A stretch of 64,000 nt of DNA from Dongia deserti. Lineage in GTDB: Bacteria > Pseudomonadota > Alphaproteobacteria > Dongiales > Dongiaceae. Below are positions 55,788 through 64,000 of the stretch, piece by piece. The stretch spans positions 62,001-126,000 of the forward strand of contig NZ_QORW01000013.1 in NCBI RefSeq assembly GCF_003574735.1. The letters run 5' to 3'. Every line of letters starts with the position of its first letter. The first letter of the stretch is position 1. The notes beneath the pieces are model-generated. The model searched no databases. It was not told the origin of the DNA and was given only the letters and a program-made list of their open reading frames with translations. Position numbers and translations under genes: made by a program.

Positions 55788-57358
55788 GCTGTCGCTCCCG
55801 CTTTTCGCGGCTTCGCCTTGCCGCCGCCGCGGCGCAGGAGAATAGTCGGCTCGCGGTGTGCAAGCAGGCCGCGCGGCCGCCACAGCATGATCAGCACCAT
55901 GACCGCGCCGAAGGCGAGCATGCGATAGAGCGAAAGCTCGCGCATCACCTCCGGCAAGCCGATCAGCAATACGGCCGCGAGCGCCACCCCGACCTGGCTG
56001 CCCATGCCACCAAGAACGACGATGGCAAGGATCACGGCGGACTCGAGGAAGACGAAGCTTTCCGGGCTGATGAAGGCTTGGCGAACCGCGAAGAAGGAGC
56101 CTGCGAAGCCGGCCATCATGGCGCCGAGCGCAAACGCCGTCAGCTTGGTGTTGGTCGGATTGATGCCGAGCGCACGGCACGCCGTCTCATCCTCGCGCAG
56201 TGCTTCCCACGCCCGTCCGATCGGCAGCTTGCGCAATCGGATGGTGAAGAAATTGGTGATGAGCGCGAGCCCCAGAATGACGTAATAGAGGAACAGGATG
56301 CGGTGCATCGTGCTGTATTCAAGGCCGAAGAGGGTGTGAAAGGCCTGCGTGCCCTCCTCGGGCGTGCGGTCGAACGGCACGCCGAAGAACGTCATGCGCG
56401 GAATGCCCGTGATGCCGTTCGGGCCGCCGGTGAAGGCCTGCCAGTTGATCAGCGTGATGCGGATCATCTCGCCGAAGCCGAGGGTCACGATGGCGAGATA
56501 GTCACCCCGGAGCCGGAGCACCGGAAAGCCGAGCACGACGCCGAAGAATGCCGCGAACGCCCCCGCCAACGGCAGGCTCGCCCAGAAGTCCAGGCCGAAC
56601 TCCGTCGCCAGCTTGGCGTAGGAGTAGGCTCCAACCGCGTAAAACGCCACGTAACCCAGATCGAGCAGCCCGGCCAAGCCAACCACGATGTTGAGGCCCC
56701 AGCCCAGCATCACGTAAGTCAGGATCAGGGTCATGGTCTCGACCAGCACGCGATCCGACCAGGGCGTGAAGGGAAGCACCAGAGCGGTCACCAGCAACGC
56801 CGGACCGAGCACCATTGAAATCTGCTTCGCCCGCAGCGCGGTGCGCGCCTCCTTTGCTTCGCGCTGCGCGAGAGTCAACTCCCCGTGGGCGGTATGCCGC
56901 ATCGTCTGGATGCCGAGGATGACGATGTAGAGCGCGCCCAGCCCGAAGATCGCATCCACGATCGGATCGGCAAACGGGAGTGGGATGCCTGCGGCGCCCG
57001 CCGCTTCACCGAAATAATCATTGAACGGGATCACCAGCACATCGAACAGGATGGCGATGACGGCACCGCCGAACAGGTACAGGAAAGCGAACCCGCCGCC
57101 AATCAAGGCCGGCATGGGGCGGCCGTGGCGATTGAACACGATCAGGATGCGGCCAAGCGGCACCAGAATGATGCCCCAGACGATCGCAGCGAAGCGCGTG
57201 ACGTAGGACAGCGGCTGCCCCTGCTGCGCCTGGGTCTCGAACCCGATCATCAGGAAGGAGAGCATGAACACCAGGAAGGCGGTGAGGAACGCCTCCTTGA
57301 TCGCGATCTGCATGGTGCTTGGCACCGGCTTAGCGCCGGTCATAGTCAACGTCGCCAT
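55784..57358 (-). CDS. livM: Branched-chain amino-acid ABC transporter permease LivM, long form
   Basis: The 524-residue permease has an N-terminal extension (about 1-190) with four or five extra helices (DUF3382-like), then the LivM core: [36 protein letters not shown] and [19 protein letters not shown] short cytoplasmic basic tail follows. It lies 3 bases after livH. The long form occurs in E. coli LivM too, so length alone is not odd. Confidence 0.95.
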   Translation of the reverse strand: MATLTMTGAKPVPSTMQIAIKEAFLTAFLVFMLSFLMIGFETQAQQGQPLSYVTRFAAIVWGIILVPLGRILIVFNRHGRPMPALIGGGFAFLYLFGGAVIAILFDVLVIPFNDYFGEAAGAAGIPLPFADPIVDAIFGLGALYIVILGIQTMRHTAHGELTLAQREAKEARTALRAKQISMVLGPALLVTALVLPFTPWSDRVLVETMTLILTYVMLGWGLNIVVGLAGLLDLGYVAFYAVGAYSYAKLATEFGLDFWASLPLAGAFAAFFGVVLGFPVLRLRGDYLAIVTLGFGEMIRITLINWQAFTGGPNGITGIPRMTFFGVPFDRTPEEGTQAFHTLFGLEYSTMHRILFLYYVILGLALITNFFTIRLRKLPIGRAWEALREDETACRALGINPTNTKLTAFALGAMMAGFAGSFFAVRQAFISPESFVFLESAVILAIVVLGGMGSQVGVALAAVLLIGLPEVMRELSLYRMLAFGAVMVLIMLWRPRGLLAHREPTILLRRGGGKAKPRKAGATA

Positions 57359-57361
57359 CGC

Positions 57362-58279
<918 letters not shown>

Positions 58280-58526
58280 CAGTCCCCCATCACCGCCGTG
58301 CGAAGCCCGTCCGCGCGCCGGGTGCATATCCCGTTCATGACGTCATGCGCCGACGCGCCGACCAATTTCGGCCACGTGACGAAGTTCCATGAACGCAAAA
58401 TGGAAATGCCAAAGCCCCCTGTTGGCCTGTCCCGGATCTCGCGTCCAAGTACCAGCCGCAGCCGTCGATTCGTAATGCGGCGCGGACCGTAACCCAAGAG
58501 ATTACCGGCCACAAGCCAAAAAATAT

Positions 58527-58538
58527 ATTGTATACAAT
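58527..58538. promoter_or_regulatory. GntR/FadR-type operator-like palindrome
   Basis: ATTGTATACAAT is a perfect 12-bp palindrome and fits the TnGTnnnACnA pattern of FadR-subfamily GntR sites. It lies about 250 bases upstream of livH and within an AT-rich patch, near the end of the DUF6898 gene. A promoter role for the liv operon is inferred. Confidence 0.4.
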
Positions 58539-58565
58539 CCAAAAGACTGGTTGTGCCAGCGCCGC

Positions 58566-58760
58566 TTATCCGCCTTTGCCGGCCCGTTTCGACAACACGT
58601 ATTCCAGCTTCTTGACCGCCTGTCGCGTGAGGAATTCCTGCGAATATTGGGCCGCTCCGACGATCGAGACTTCCGTCATGGTTTTGGGATCGATCGCCGT
58701 CACCTTGATGCTGGCGCCGACCTTGGTGAACTCGATGATGTAGTTATCCGCCTCGGACAT
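58566..58760 (-). CDS. DUF6898-like small protein
   Basis: This 64-residue protein reads MSEADNYIIEFTKVGASIKV, TAIDPKTMTEVSIVGAA and RQAVKKLEYVLSKR, the pattern of a small alphaproteobacterial family of unknown function. The ATG at 58760 is the family-like start; the longer frame to 58868 is not conserved. It is divergent from the acyl-CoA dehydrogenase gene. Confidence 0.75.
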   Translation of the reverse strand: MSEADNYIIEFTKVGASIKVTAIDPKTMTEVSIVGAAQYSQEFLTRQAVKKLEYVLSKRAGKGG

Positions 58761-58851
58761 AGGGCTATGATATTCGGCCTCTGCCTCGTCCCCGGAGCAC
58801 ATGCTATACGCCGCGCCGCATCGATACCATATTCCGGTCAGGAGCACGTTC

Positions 58852-60042
58852 ATGGACGCCAAGGCCAAACATAAAGCCGAGTTTCAGTGGGAAGACCCGC
58901 TCCTGCTCGAGGACCAGTTGACCGAGGAAGAGCGCATGGTGCGAGACACCGCGCGCGACTATGCGCAGGACAAGCTGATGCCGCGCGTGCTGGAAGCGAA
59001 CCGGCACGAGATCTTCCACCGCGAGATCATGACCGAGTTGGGCGAACTCGGCCTGCTCGGCTCGACGATCGACGGCTATGGCTGCGCCGGGACCAACTAC
59101 GTGTCCTATGGCCTGATCGCACGCGAAGTGGAGCGCGTCGATTCCGGGTATCGCTCTGCAATGTCTGTGCAATCGAGCCTGGTCATGCATCCGATCCACG
59201 CCTACGGCACGGAGGAGCAGCGCCAGAAATACCTGCCCCGCCTCGCGACCGGAGAGATCGTCGGCTGCTTCGGCCTGACGGAGCCCGACTACGGCTCCGA
59301 TCCCGGCGGCATGAAGACCCGCGCAAAAAAGTCCTCCGGCGGCTACGTGCTGAACGGTGCCAAGATGTGGATCACAAACGCGCCGATCGCAGACATCGCG
59401 GTCGTGTGGGCGAAGACTGAGGACGACGTGATCCGCGGCTTCATCCTGGAGCGTGGCATGAAGGGCCTCTCCACACCCAAGATCGAAGGCAAGTTCTCGC
59501 TCCGCGCCTCCCTCACCGGCGAGATTGTGATGGATGACGTGTTCGTGCCGGAAGAGAATCTGCTGCCGAATGTGAGCGGTCTCAAAGGCCCGTTCGGTTG
59601 CCTCAACAATGCGCGCTACGGCATCTCCTGGGGCGCGCTCGGCGCGGCCGAATTCTGCTGGCACGCCGCGCGGCAATACACGCTCGACCGCAAGCAGTTC
59701 GGCCGCCCGCTTGCGGCCAACCAGCTGATCCAGAAGAAGCTCGCCGACATGCAAACCGAGATCACGCTGGGCCTGCACGCCTGCCTGCGCTTGGGCCGCC
59801 TCAAGGACGAAGGCCGCGCCACGCCCGAAGCGATCTCCATGCTCAAGCGCAATTCCTGCGGCAAGGCCCTGGACATCGCCCGCCAGGCCCGCGACATGCA
59901 CGGCGGCAACGGAGTCGCCGACGAGTTCCACGTCATCCGCCACGTGATGAATCTGGAAGCGGTCAACACGTACGAAGGCACGCACGACATCCACGCGCTG
60001 ATCCTCGGCCGGGCGCAGACGGGGATCCAGGCGTTTATGTGA
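58852..60042 (+). CDS. gcdH: Glutaryl-CoA dehydrogenase
   Basis: This 396-residue FAD enzyme oxidises and decarboxylates glutaryl-CoA to crotonyl-CoA in lysine and tryptophan breakdown. Among acyl-CoA dehydrogenases it is singled out by [20 protein letters not shown] at the start, [17 protein letters not shown] and [19 protein letters not shown] with the catalytic Glu375. The start at 58852 follows AGGAG by seven bases. It is a single gene, followed by a REP-like element. Confidence 0.94.
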   Translation: MDAKAKHKAEFQWEDPLLLEDQLTEEERMVRDTARDYAQDKLMPRVLEANRHEIFHREIMTELGELGLLGSTIDGYGCAGTNYVSYGLIAREVERVDSGYRSAMSVQSSLVMHPIHAYGTEEQRQKYLPRLATGEIVGCFGLTEPDYGSDPGGMKTRAKKSSGGYVLNGAKMWITNAPIADIAVVWAKTEDDVIRGFILERGMKGLSTPKIEGKFSLRASLTGEIVMDDVFVPEENLLPNVSGLKGPFGCLNNARYGISWGALGAAEFCWHAARQYTLDRKQFGRPLAANQLIQKKLADMQTEITLGLHACLRLGRLKDEGRATPEAISMLKRNSCGKALDIARQARDMHGGNGVADEFHVIRHVMNLEAVNTYEGTHDIHALILGRAQTGIQAFM

Positions 60043-60061
60043 GGAGCACAATATTGCTATC

Positions 60062-60164
60062 GTCATCCCGGACAGCCGCGAAGCGGCGTGAGCCGGGATC
60101 CACTCATCCGCCGCAGTGACCGTCGAAATGGATCCCGGCTCGCGCTGCGCTTGGCCGGGATGAC
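60062..60164. repeat. REP-like palindromic repeat element
   Basis: This 103-bp element is bounded by GTCATCCCGG and CCGGGATGAC, with an inner perfect 13-bp repeat GAGCCGGGATCCA / TGGATCCCGGCTC. It shares ends and the CTTGGCCGGGATGAC segment with the element at 20279-20389. Confidence 0.85.
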
Positions 60165-60293
60165 TGGATGGAGCACGTGAGCGCGCCGCCCAAGCTGTGG
60201 TCAGGACCACCTTCGCAAAGTGACGCGCATCGTCGAGCGGCGCATCGCCTTGTTCTCGGTTGCGATGCTTTAGGAAGATGGAGAAGAGAGGAC

Positions 60294-60319
60294 GGGTGCG
60301 GGCCCTTGATGGCCCGCAC
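60294..60319 (-). terminator. Hairpin after the MarR-family gene
   Basis: Arms GGTGCGGGCC and GGCCCGCACC (10 bp) surround a 6-base loop, ten bases past the stop of the MarR gene. The following minus-strand bases are pyrimidine-rich (CGTCCTCTCTTCTCC) rather than a plain T-run, so termination is likely but not certain. Confidence 0.6.
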
Positions 60320-60328
60320 CTTGCGTGG

Positions 60329-60781
60329 TCAGCGGCCAGCGTAGCTCATCGAGGTGCCCCAGAAACGCTCCAGCCGCCGGAGGGTGCCATTCGCGGTCTC
60401 GAGGTCGCCCTGGGTCGCGACTTCCGTCATGCCGCGCACGTGCCGATCGTACATCTCGTGCATCTTCTGGCACACAGACTGCGCCTTGGTGGACAGCTTC
60501 ACGTGCACGGCGCGACGGTCATGCGGCGAACGCTCCTGGACGAGATAGCCGTTCTCCACCATCTTCTTCACGTTGTAAGAGACGTTGGAGCCCAGGTAGT
60601 AGCCGCGATTGGTCAGTTCACCGACCGAGAGCACATCCTCGCCGATGTTGAACAGGATCATCGCCTGCACGTTGTTGAGGTCGCGGATGCCCTGCCGATC
60701 GAGATCTGCCTTGATGACTTCAAGGCACTCGCGGTGCAGGCGCTCGATCAGCGCGATGGTTTCCAAATAGGCTTTTTTCAC
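60329..60781 (-). CDS. MarR-family regulator, LdtR-like
   Basis: The 150-residue winged-helix protein closely follows the LdtR pattern of alphaproteobacteria: AYLETIALIERLHRECLEVI, GIRDLNNVQAMILFNIGEDV, ELTNRGYYLGSNVSYNVKKM and SPHDRRAVHVKLS. LdtR controls an L,D-transpeptidase and stress genes in Rhizobiales. Here it is a single gene upstream of a hairpin, and its targets are unknown. Confidence 0.88.
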   Translation of the reverse strand: MKKAYLETIALIERLHRECLEVIKADLDRQGIRDLNNVQAMILFNIGEDVLSVGELTNRGYYLGSNVSYNVKKMVENGYLVQERSPHDRRAVHVKLSTKAQSVCQKMHEMYDRHVRGMTEVATQGDLETANGTLRRLERFWGTSMSYAGR

Positions 60782-60889
60782 GTGGGTTCCCCTTCGCAGG
60801 TCACCGGCAGATTTCTAGCGTCCCGAGTGAACGCCCACGTGCAAAGCTAGGCATTCGCTGTAAAAGAATGGTAAATGGCGAGTTATTGA

Positions 60890-60926
60890 AAAGATGAAAA
60901 ATGCCCAGGAATTCAATCTCCTGGCA
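60890..60926 (-). terminator. Rho-independent terminator of mmsB
   Basis: On the minus strand GCCAGGA and TCCTGGGC close a stem over an 8-base loop and are followed by ATTTTTCATCTTTTC. It begins 3 bases after the mmsB stop. Confidence 0.8.
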
Positions 60927-60928
60927 AT

Positions 60929-61816
60929 TCAACGCTGCCGGATCGCCTGAATTATTGCGGAAAAATCGAGATCGCCGGACCCGTCCTGGACAAAGCGCTC
61001 ATAGAGTTGCTTAGCCAGGCCGCCCAGTTCGATCGCCTTGTTGTGCTTCTCCGCCGCGTCCGTAGCGAGCCGCAGATCCTTCAGCATCATCTTGGCGGCG
61101 AAGCCCGGCTGGTAGTCGCGGTTCGAAGGCGCGGCGGGAACCGGCCCGGGCACCGGGCAATAGGACGTCAACGACCAGCATTGGCCGGACGAGGTCGAGG
61201 AGACGGCGAACAGCTTCTCCGGCGACAGGCCGAGCTGTTCGGCCAGCACGAACGCCTCGCACACGCCAATCATGCTGATGCCGAGGATGAGGTTGTTGCA
61301 GATCTTCGCGGCCTGACCGGAGCCGTTGGAGCCGGTATGGACCACGTTCTTGCCCATGGCCATCAGGATGGGGCGCGCCGCTTGGACTGCCCCATCCTCG
61401 CCACCCGTCATGAAGGTCAGCGTCCCCGCCTCCGCCCCGGCCACGCCGCCGGAAACCGGCGAATCGAGAAATGGCAAGCTGCGCTTCTTGGCGGCATCGC
61501 CAACCGCGCGAGCGCTGTCGACGTCGGTCGTGGAGCAGTCGATCAGCAGAGCCCCGGCTTTGGCGTGCGCCACCACGCCGTCATTGTCGAGATAGGCGAC
61601 GCGCAGTTCGCGGCCTGACGGCAGCATGCTGATGACCACATCGCTGGCCGACGCCAGCTCCACCAGGCTCGCCGCCTGCTTTGCCCCTGCGTTCACCATC
61701 GCCTGGGCGTTTTCGACATCGGGGTCGAAGATCGTCACCGGATGGCCGGCCTTGAGCAGGTTCCGCGCCATGGGAGCGCCCATGTGACCGACGCCGATAA
61801 AGCCGATGCTGGGCAT
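60929..61816 (-). CDS. mmsB: 3-hydroxyisobutyrate dehydrogenase
   Basis: This 295-residue NAD-dependent enzyme oxidises 3-hydroxyisobutyrate in valine breakdown. It has the Rossmann start MPSIGFIGVGHMGAPMARNL, the substrate loop DSPVSGGVAGAEAGTLTFM and the catalytic Lys region GSGQAAKICNN. The start at 61816 has GGAGG seven bases upstream. It follows the 3-hydroxyisobutyryl-CoA hydrolase gene, which makes its substrate. Confidence 0.95.
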   Translation of the reverse strand: MPSIGFIGVGHMGAPMARNLLKAGHPVTIFDPDVENAQAMVNAGAKQAASLVELASASDVVISMLPSGRELRVAYLDNDGVVAHAKAGALLIDCSTTDVDSARAVGDAAKKRSLPFLDSPVSGGVAGAEAGTLTFMTGGEDGAVQAARPILMAMGKNVVHTGSNGSGQAAKICNNLILGISMIGVCEAFVLAEQLGLSPEKLFAVSSTSSGQCWSLTSYCPVPGPVPAAPSNRDYQPGFAAKMMLKDLRLATDAAEKHNKAIELGGLAKQLYERFVQDGSGDLDFSAIIQAIRQR

Positions 61817-61845
61817 GAATATGCCTCCTTCCCGCAGGAGCCGGA

Positions 61846-62865
61846 TCACCTAAGCTTCAGATCAAGATCCGGCTGACCGGACAGTCTCTCAAAGTACCGG
61901 TTAACAACCACTTCCGAAACCTCGGACGGCGTCGCCGGGTTCCACTTCGGCGCGTTGTCGCGTTCGATGAGGACAGCTCGCACGCCCTCGAAGAACTCGG
62001 TGCCCGCCATCATGTGCTGGCTGATGCGCCAGTTCTCCTTGAGCACGTCTGCTAGGCTTTTGCTCCGCATCCGCCGCACGTGTTCGAACGTCACCTTGAG
62101 GCTGGTGGGCGAGCCGCGGCGCAGCAGGTTCAGGGCGTCCTGGGAGCCTGGGTCGTTGCGGTTGGCCAGAGCCGTGAGGATGGCGTCGATCGAATTCAGC
62201 CCGAAGCAGATGTCGATCGCCGGCTGCAGCTTCGCGATATCGGCGGCACGGGTCGCGACATTCTGGACCGAGAGGGTCTCCGGCATCAGGCTGGGCAGCC
62301 GGTCCGCCGGGATCGTGTGGGTGACGAGGTTGCAGTAATAGAGCCCCGCCGTGCGCAGGCGTAGGCCGGTCAGGGCCAGGAACATGCCGATCTCGCCCGG
62401 GCAACGCTGCAGGAAATGCGCGGCGCCGATGTCCGGATAGAGGCCGATGGTGCACTCGGGCAGCGAGAAGACTACGCGCTCGCTTGCCACCCTGACCGGC
62501 GCGTTGAGCCCGATGCCGGCCCCACCGCCCATGGTGAGGCCGTCCATGACCGTGATCAGATCCTTGGGGTAGGTCGCGATCCGGTAGTCCAGCCGGTATT
62601 CGTGCCAGAAGAACTCCGACAACAGCTTGGCATTGCCGTTCTGCTTCGCGTCATAGAGCGCACGGATATCGCCGCCGGCGCAAAACGCCTTGTCGCCCGC
62701 GCCATAGATCATGACCGCGCGAATGGACTTGTCCGCCGCCCACTCGACCAGCTTGTCGTCGAGCGCGCGGATCATGTCGAGCGTCAGCGCATTCATCTGC
62801 TGTGGCCGGTTCAAGGTGGCCTTGCCGACGCCGTCGGCGACTTCAAACAGCACGTCGGTGAACAA
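61846..62865 (-). CDS. 3-hydroxyisobutyryl-CoA hydrolase
   Basis: This 339-residue crotonase-fold enzyme hydrolyses 3-hydroxyisobutyryl-CoA in valine breakdown. The oxyanion-hole motifs AFCAGGDIRALYD and MGGGAGIGLN, the catalytic Glu/Asp segment SLPECTIGLYPDIGAAHFL, and the C-terminal RAVLIERDNAPKWNPATPSE identify it as HIBCH rather than enoyl-CoA hydratase. It lies 29 bases upstream of mmsB in the same direction. Confidence 0.94.
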   Translation of the reverse strand: MFTDVLFEVADGVGKATLNRPQQMNALTLDMIRALDDKLVEWAADKSIRAVMIYGAGDKAFCAGGDIRALYDAKQNGNAKLLSEFFWHEYRLDYRIATYPKDLITVMDGLTMGGGAGIGLNAPVRVASERVVFSLPECTIGLYPDIGAAHFLQRCPGEIGMFLALTGLRLRTAGLYYCNLVTHTIPADRLPSLMPETLSVQNVATRAADIAKLQPAIDICFGLNSIDAILTALANRNDPGSQDALNLLRRGSPTSLKVTFEHVRRMRSKSLADVLKENWRISQHMMAGTEFFEGVRAVLIERDNAPKWNPATPSEVSEVVVNRYFERLSGQPDLDLKLR

Positions 62866-63043
62866 GGGAATAGCCTCCGCACCAATTGACCGGCCGCTTC
62901 TTGCGGCACGACGAGGCTAGCGTCAAGCGCCGGTGGTGTCTCAGCTTTGAATTTCGGCTCAGACCGAAAGCTGCTAGCCGATCAACCAGACAAGACGTTG
63001 AACGCGGTCACTGATTGGTGCAGCTACCACACCGCTCCCCAAC

Positions 63044-63853
63044 TCATGATGGCCTGACACCGCGAACGGCAAATGCACGCGCCGTGAGGGCAATGCTGCC
63101 GTCAGGCGCTGCTGGCAGCTCGGCACTTAGCTTTTCCCTGAGGGCCTCGCGCTTGGTCTCCGGGAGCGATACGCAGTAGCCCGGCGCCGGTCCCTGGCCG
63201 CCGAGGAATGGCGACCAGTAGTCGTCGAAATCGTGGAAAACGGTCGGCACATCAATTGCGCGGTCTCGGACGTCACGGAGGCCGGCCTCAGTGAACAATG
63301 CGCGCAGCGGCTCGGGCTTGCAAATCGGAAACCGGCGCCCCTCGTCCAGCTCCCGCGCGACCGGATCGATCGCTGCGGCGGCCTCCCAGAAGCGGCGCAT
63401 GAGCTGCATTTCCCCGGCATAATCCCAGACATAGACCGCTACGATTCCACCAGGGTGGACTGCGCGGCGCATCTCGGCGAGTGCGCGGGCCGGCTCGCGG
63501 ACAAAATTGAGGACAAGGCCGGCGACGGCGAGACCACACGTCCCGTCGTCGATGGGGAGAGCGCGGGCATCGCCAATCCGGAATGCAACCCGCGCGTCGC
63601 GGAGGCGGCTTCTGGCGAAATCGAGGTAGCCCTCCGACGGGTCTATGCCGACGACCTGTTCCGGAGCGGCACGATCGAGGATCGCTTCCACGAGCGCGCC
63701 TGTGCCGCAGCCGACATCGAGCCAGTGCGCGCCTTTCGCTGCGTCGAGCCAGTCCACGAATTCGGCTGCGACCTTCCTGCTCCAACGGCCGACATATGGT
63801 TCATAAGCATCGCCGGCGCTCCATTTGTCCTTGGGCTGGGTCACGTCTCGCAT
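63044..63853 (-). CDS. Class I SAM-dependent methyltransferase
   Basis: The 269-residue protein has the Rossmann-like SAM site HWLDVGCGTGALVEAI, the acidic residue in VVGIDPSEGYLDFAR, and the post-motif LVLNFVREPARALAEMRR of the UbiE-like type. The start at 63853 is preceded by GGAGGAGAAG. The N-terminus WSAGDAYEPYVGRWSRKVA is typical of small-molecule methyltransferases; the substrate is unknown. The 178 bases after its stop hold no gene I can support. Confidence 0.9.
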   Translation of the reverse strand: MRDVTQPKDKWSAGDAYEPYVGRWSRKVAAEFVDWLDAAKGAHWLDVGCGTGALVEAILDRAAPEQVVGIDPSEGYLDFARSRLRDARVAFRIGDARALPIDDGTCGLAVAGLVLNFVREPARALAEMRRAVHPGGIVAVYVWDYAGEMQLMRRFWEAAAAIDPVARELDEGRRFPICKPEPLRALFTEAGLRDVRDRAIDVPTVFHDFDDYWSPFLGGQGPAPGYCVSLPETKREALREKLSAELPAAPDGSIALTARAFAVRGVRPS

Positions 63854-63989
63854 CTTCTCCTCCGTCGAATGGTGCCTTCCTCTTTCAGGCTCATGTCGAG
63901 GAGGATGCACCAGGAAGATGATCTCTCCAGTCCAGAAATTGAATCGGCCGGCGGCCGGAATTCCGCTATGATGGGATATGGAGGCCGGC

Positions 63990-64000
63990 ATGGATCATGG
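63990..64000 (+). CDS. Start of a further gene (partial, runs off the window)
   Basis: An ATG at 63990 with a perfect GGAGG five bases upstream opens a frame reading MDH before the window ends. It is divergent from the methyltransferase gene. Nothing more can be said. Confidence 0.4.

Overview
The window is a GC-rich chromosomal segment of an alphaproteobacterium. Several gene neighbourhoods are typical of that class: eno / cupin / ftsB-like / pdhA-pdhB-pdhC with a lipoyl domain fused to the E1 beta subunit; rpiB-glyA-nrdR-ribD-ribE-ribH-nusB-thiL; a DUF177 / rpmF / plsX / fabH / ihfA / merR block; and a branched-chain amino-acid ABC operon carrying the small DUF6867 membrane protein. I cannot name the genus; a Rhodospirillales-like member is a guess. 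There is no sign of a prophage, CRISPR array or conjugative element.

Layout. 1-6080 (minus): pyruvate dehydrogenase E2, E1 beta and E1 alpha, an FtsB-like divisome protein, a cupin and enolase. 6258-10100: an orphan lipoprotein, a YihY membrane protein, then a leaderless subtilase followed by a small protein that resembles that protease's own propeptide. 10110-13933 (minus): kdsA, pyrG, secG, tpiA. 14120-18104 (plus): a PpiD/SurA-type isomerase, trpE and a DMSP-lyase-like cupin, translationally chained. 18204-18977: bacterioferritin, its ferredoxin, and two copies of a 21-bp palindromic operator-like repeat. 19090-20259: a class III adenylate cyclase. 20407-22050 (minus): a cobalt-type nitrile hydratase cluster. 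22187-26082 is an accessory-looking stretch: a PAS protein, an SRAP protein with two substituted active-site residues, DoxX, fragments of an IS5-like transposase on either side of a PhnB-like gene, a truncated SDR and a GST. 26349-28711: a polar amino-acid ABC importer without an ATPase gene.

28802-41974: small proteins, tRNA-Pro(GGG), the merR-ihfA-fabH-plsX-rpmF-DUF177 block, a cytochrome bc1 chaperone divergent from a BamE-like lipoprotein, two divergent Ser/Asp/Ala-rich secreted proteins, a lone receiver-domain protein, a membrane pyrophosphatase and an MFS transporter. 42025-48516 (minus): a long housekeeping run (sugar phosphate, one-carbon, riboflavin and thiamine metabolism, plus NrdR and NusB). 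48661-58279 (minus): a lipoprotein LivK paralog, a KefB/YbaL antiporter, a universal stress protein, then livH-livM-livG-livF-DUF6867-livK. 58566-63853: DUF6898, glutaryl-CoA dehydrogenase, a LdtR-like MarR regulator, 3-hydroxyisobutyrate dehydrogenase, 3-hydroxyisobutyryl-CoA hydrolase and a methyltransferase. The liv importer and the last catabolic genes fit uptake and breakdown of branched-chain amino acids and lysine/tryptophan-derived acyl-CoAs.

The most unusual items are the subtilase with a free propeptide-like partner, the divergent acidic low-complexity secreted proteins with an intercistronic hairpin, the doubly substituted SRAP protein, the paired operators beside bfd, and the coupling of trpE to a DMSP-lyase-like cupin.
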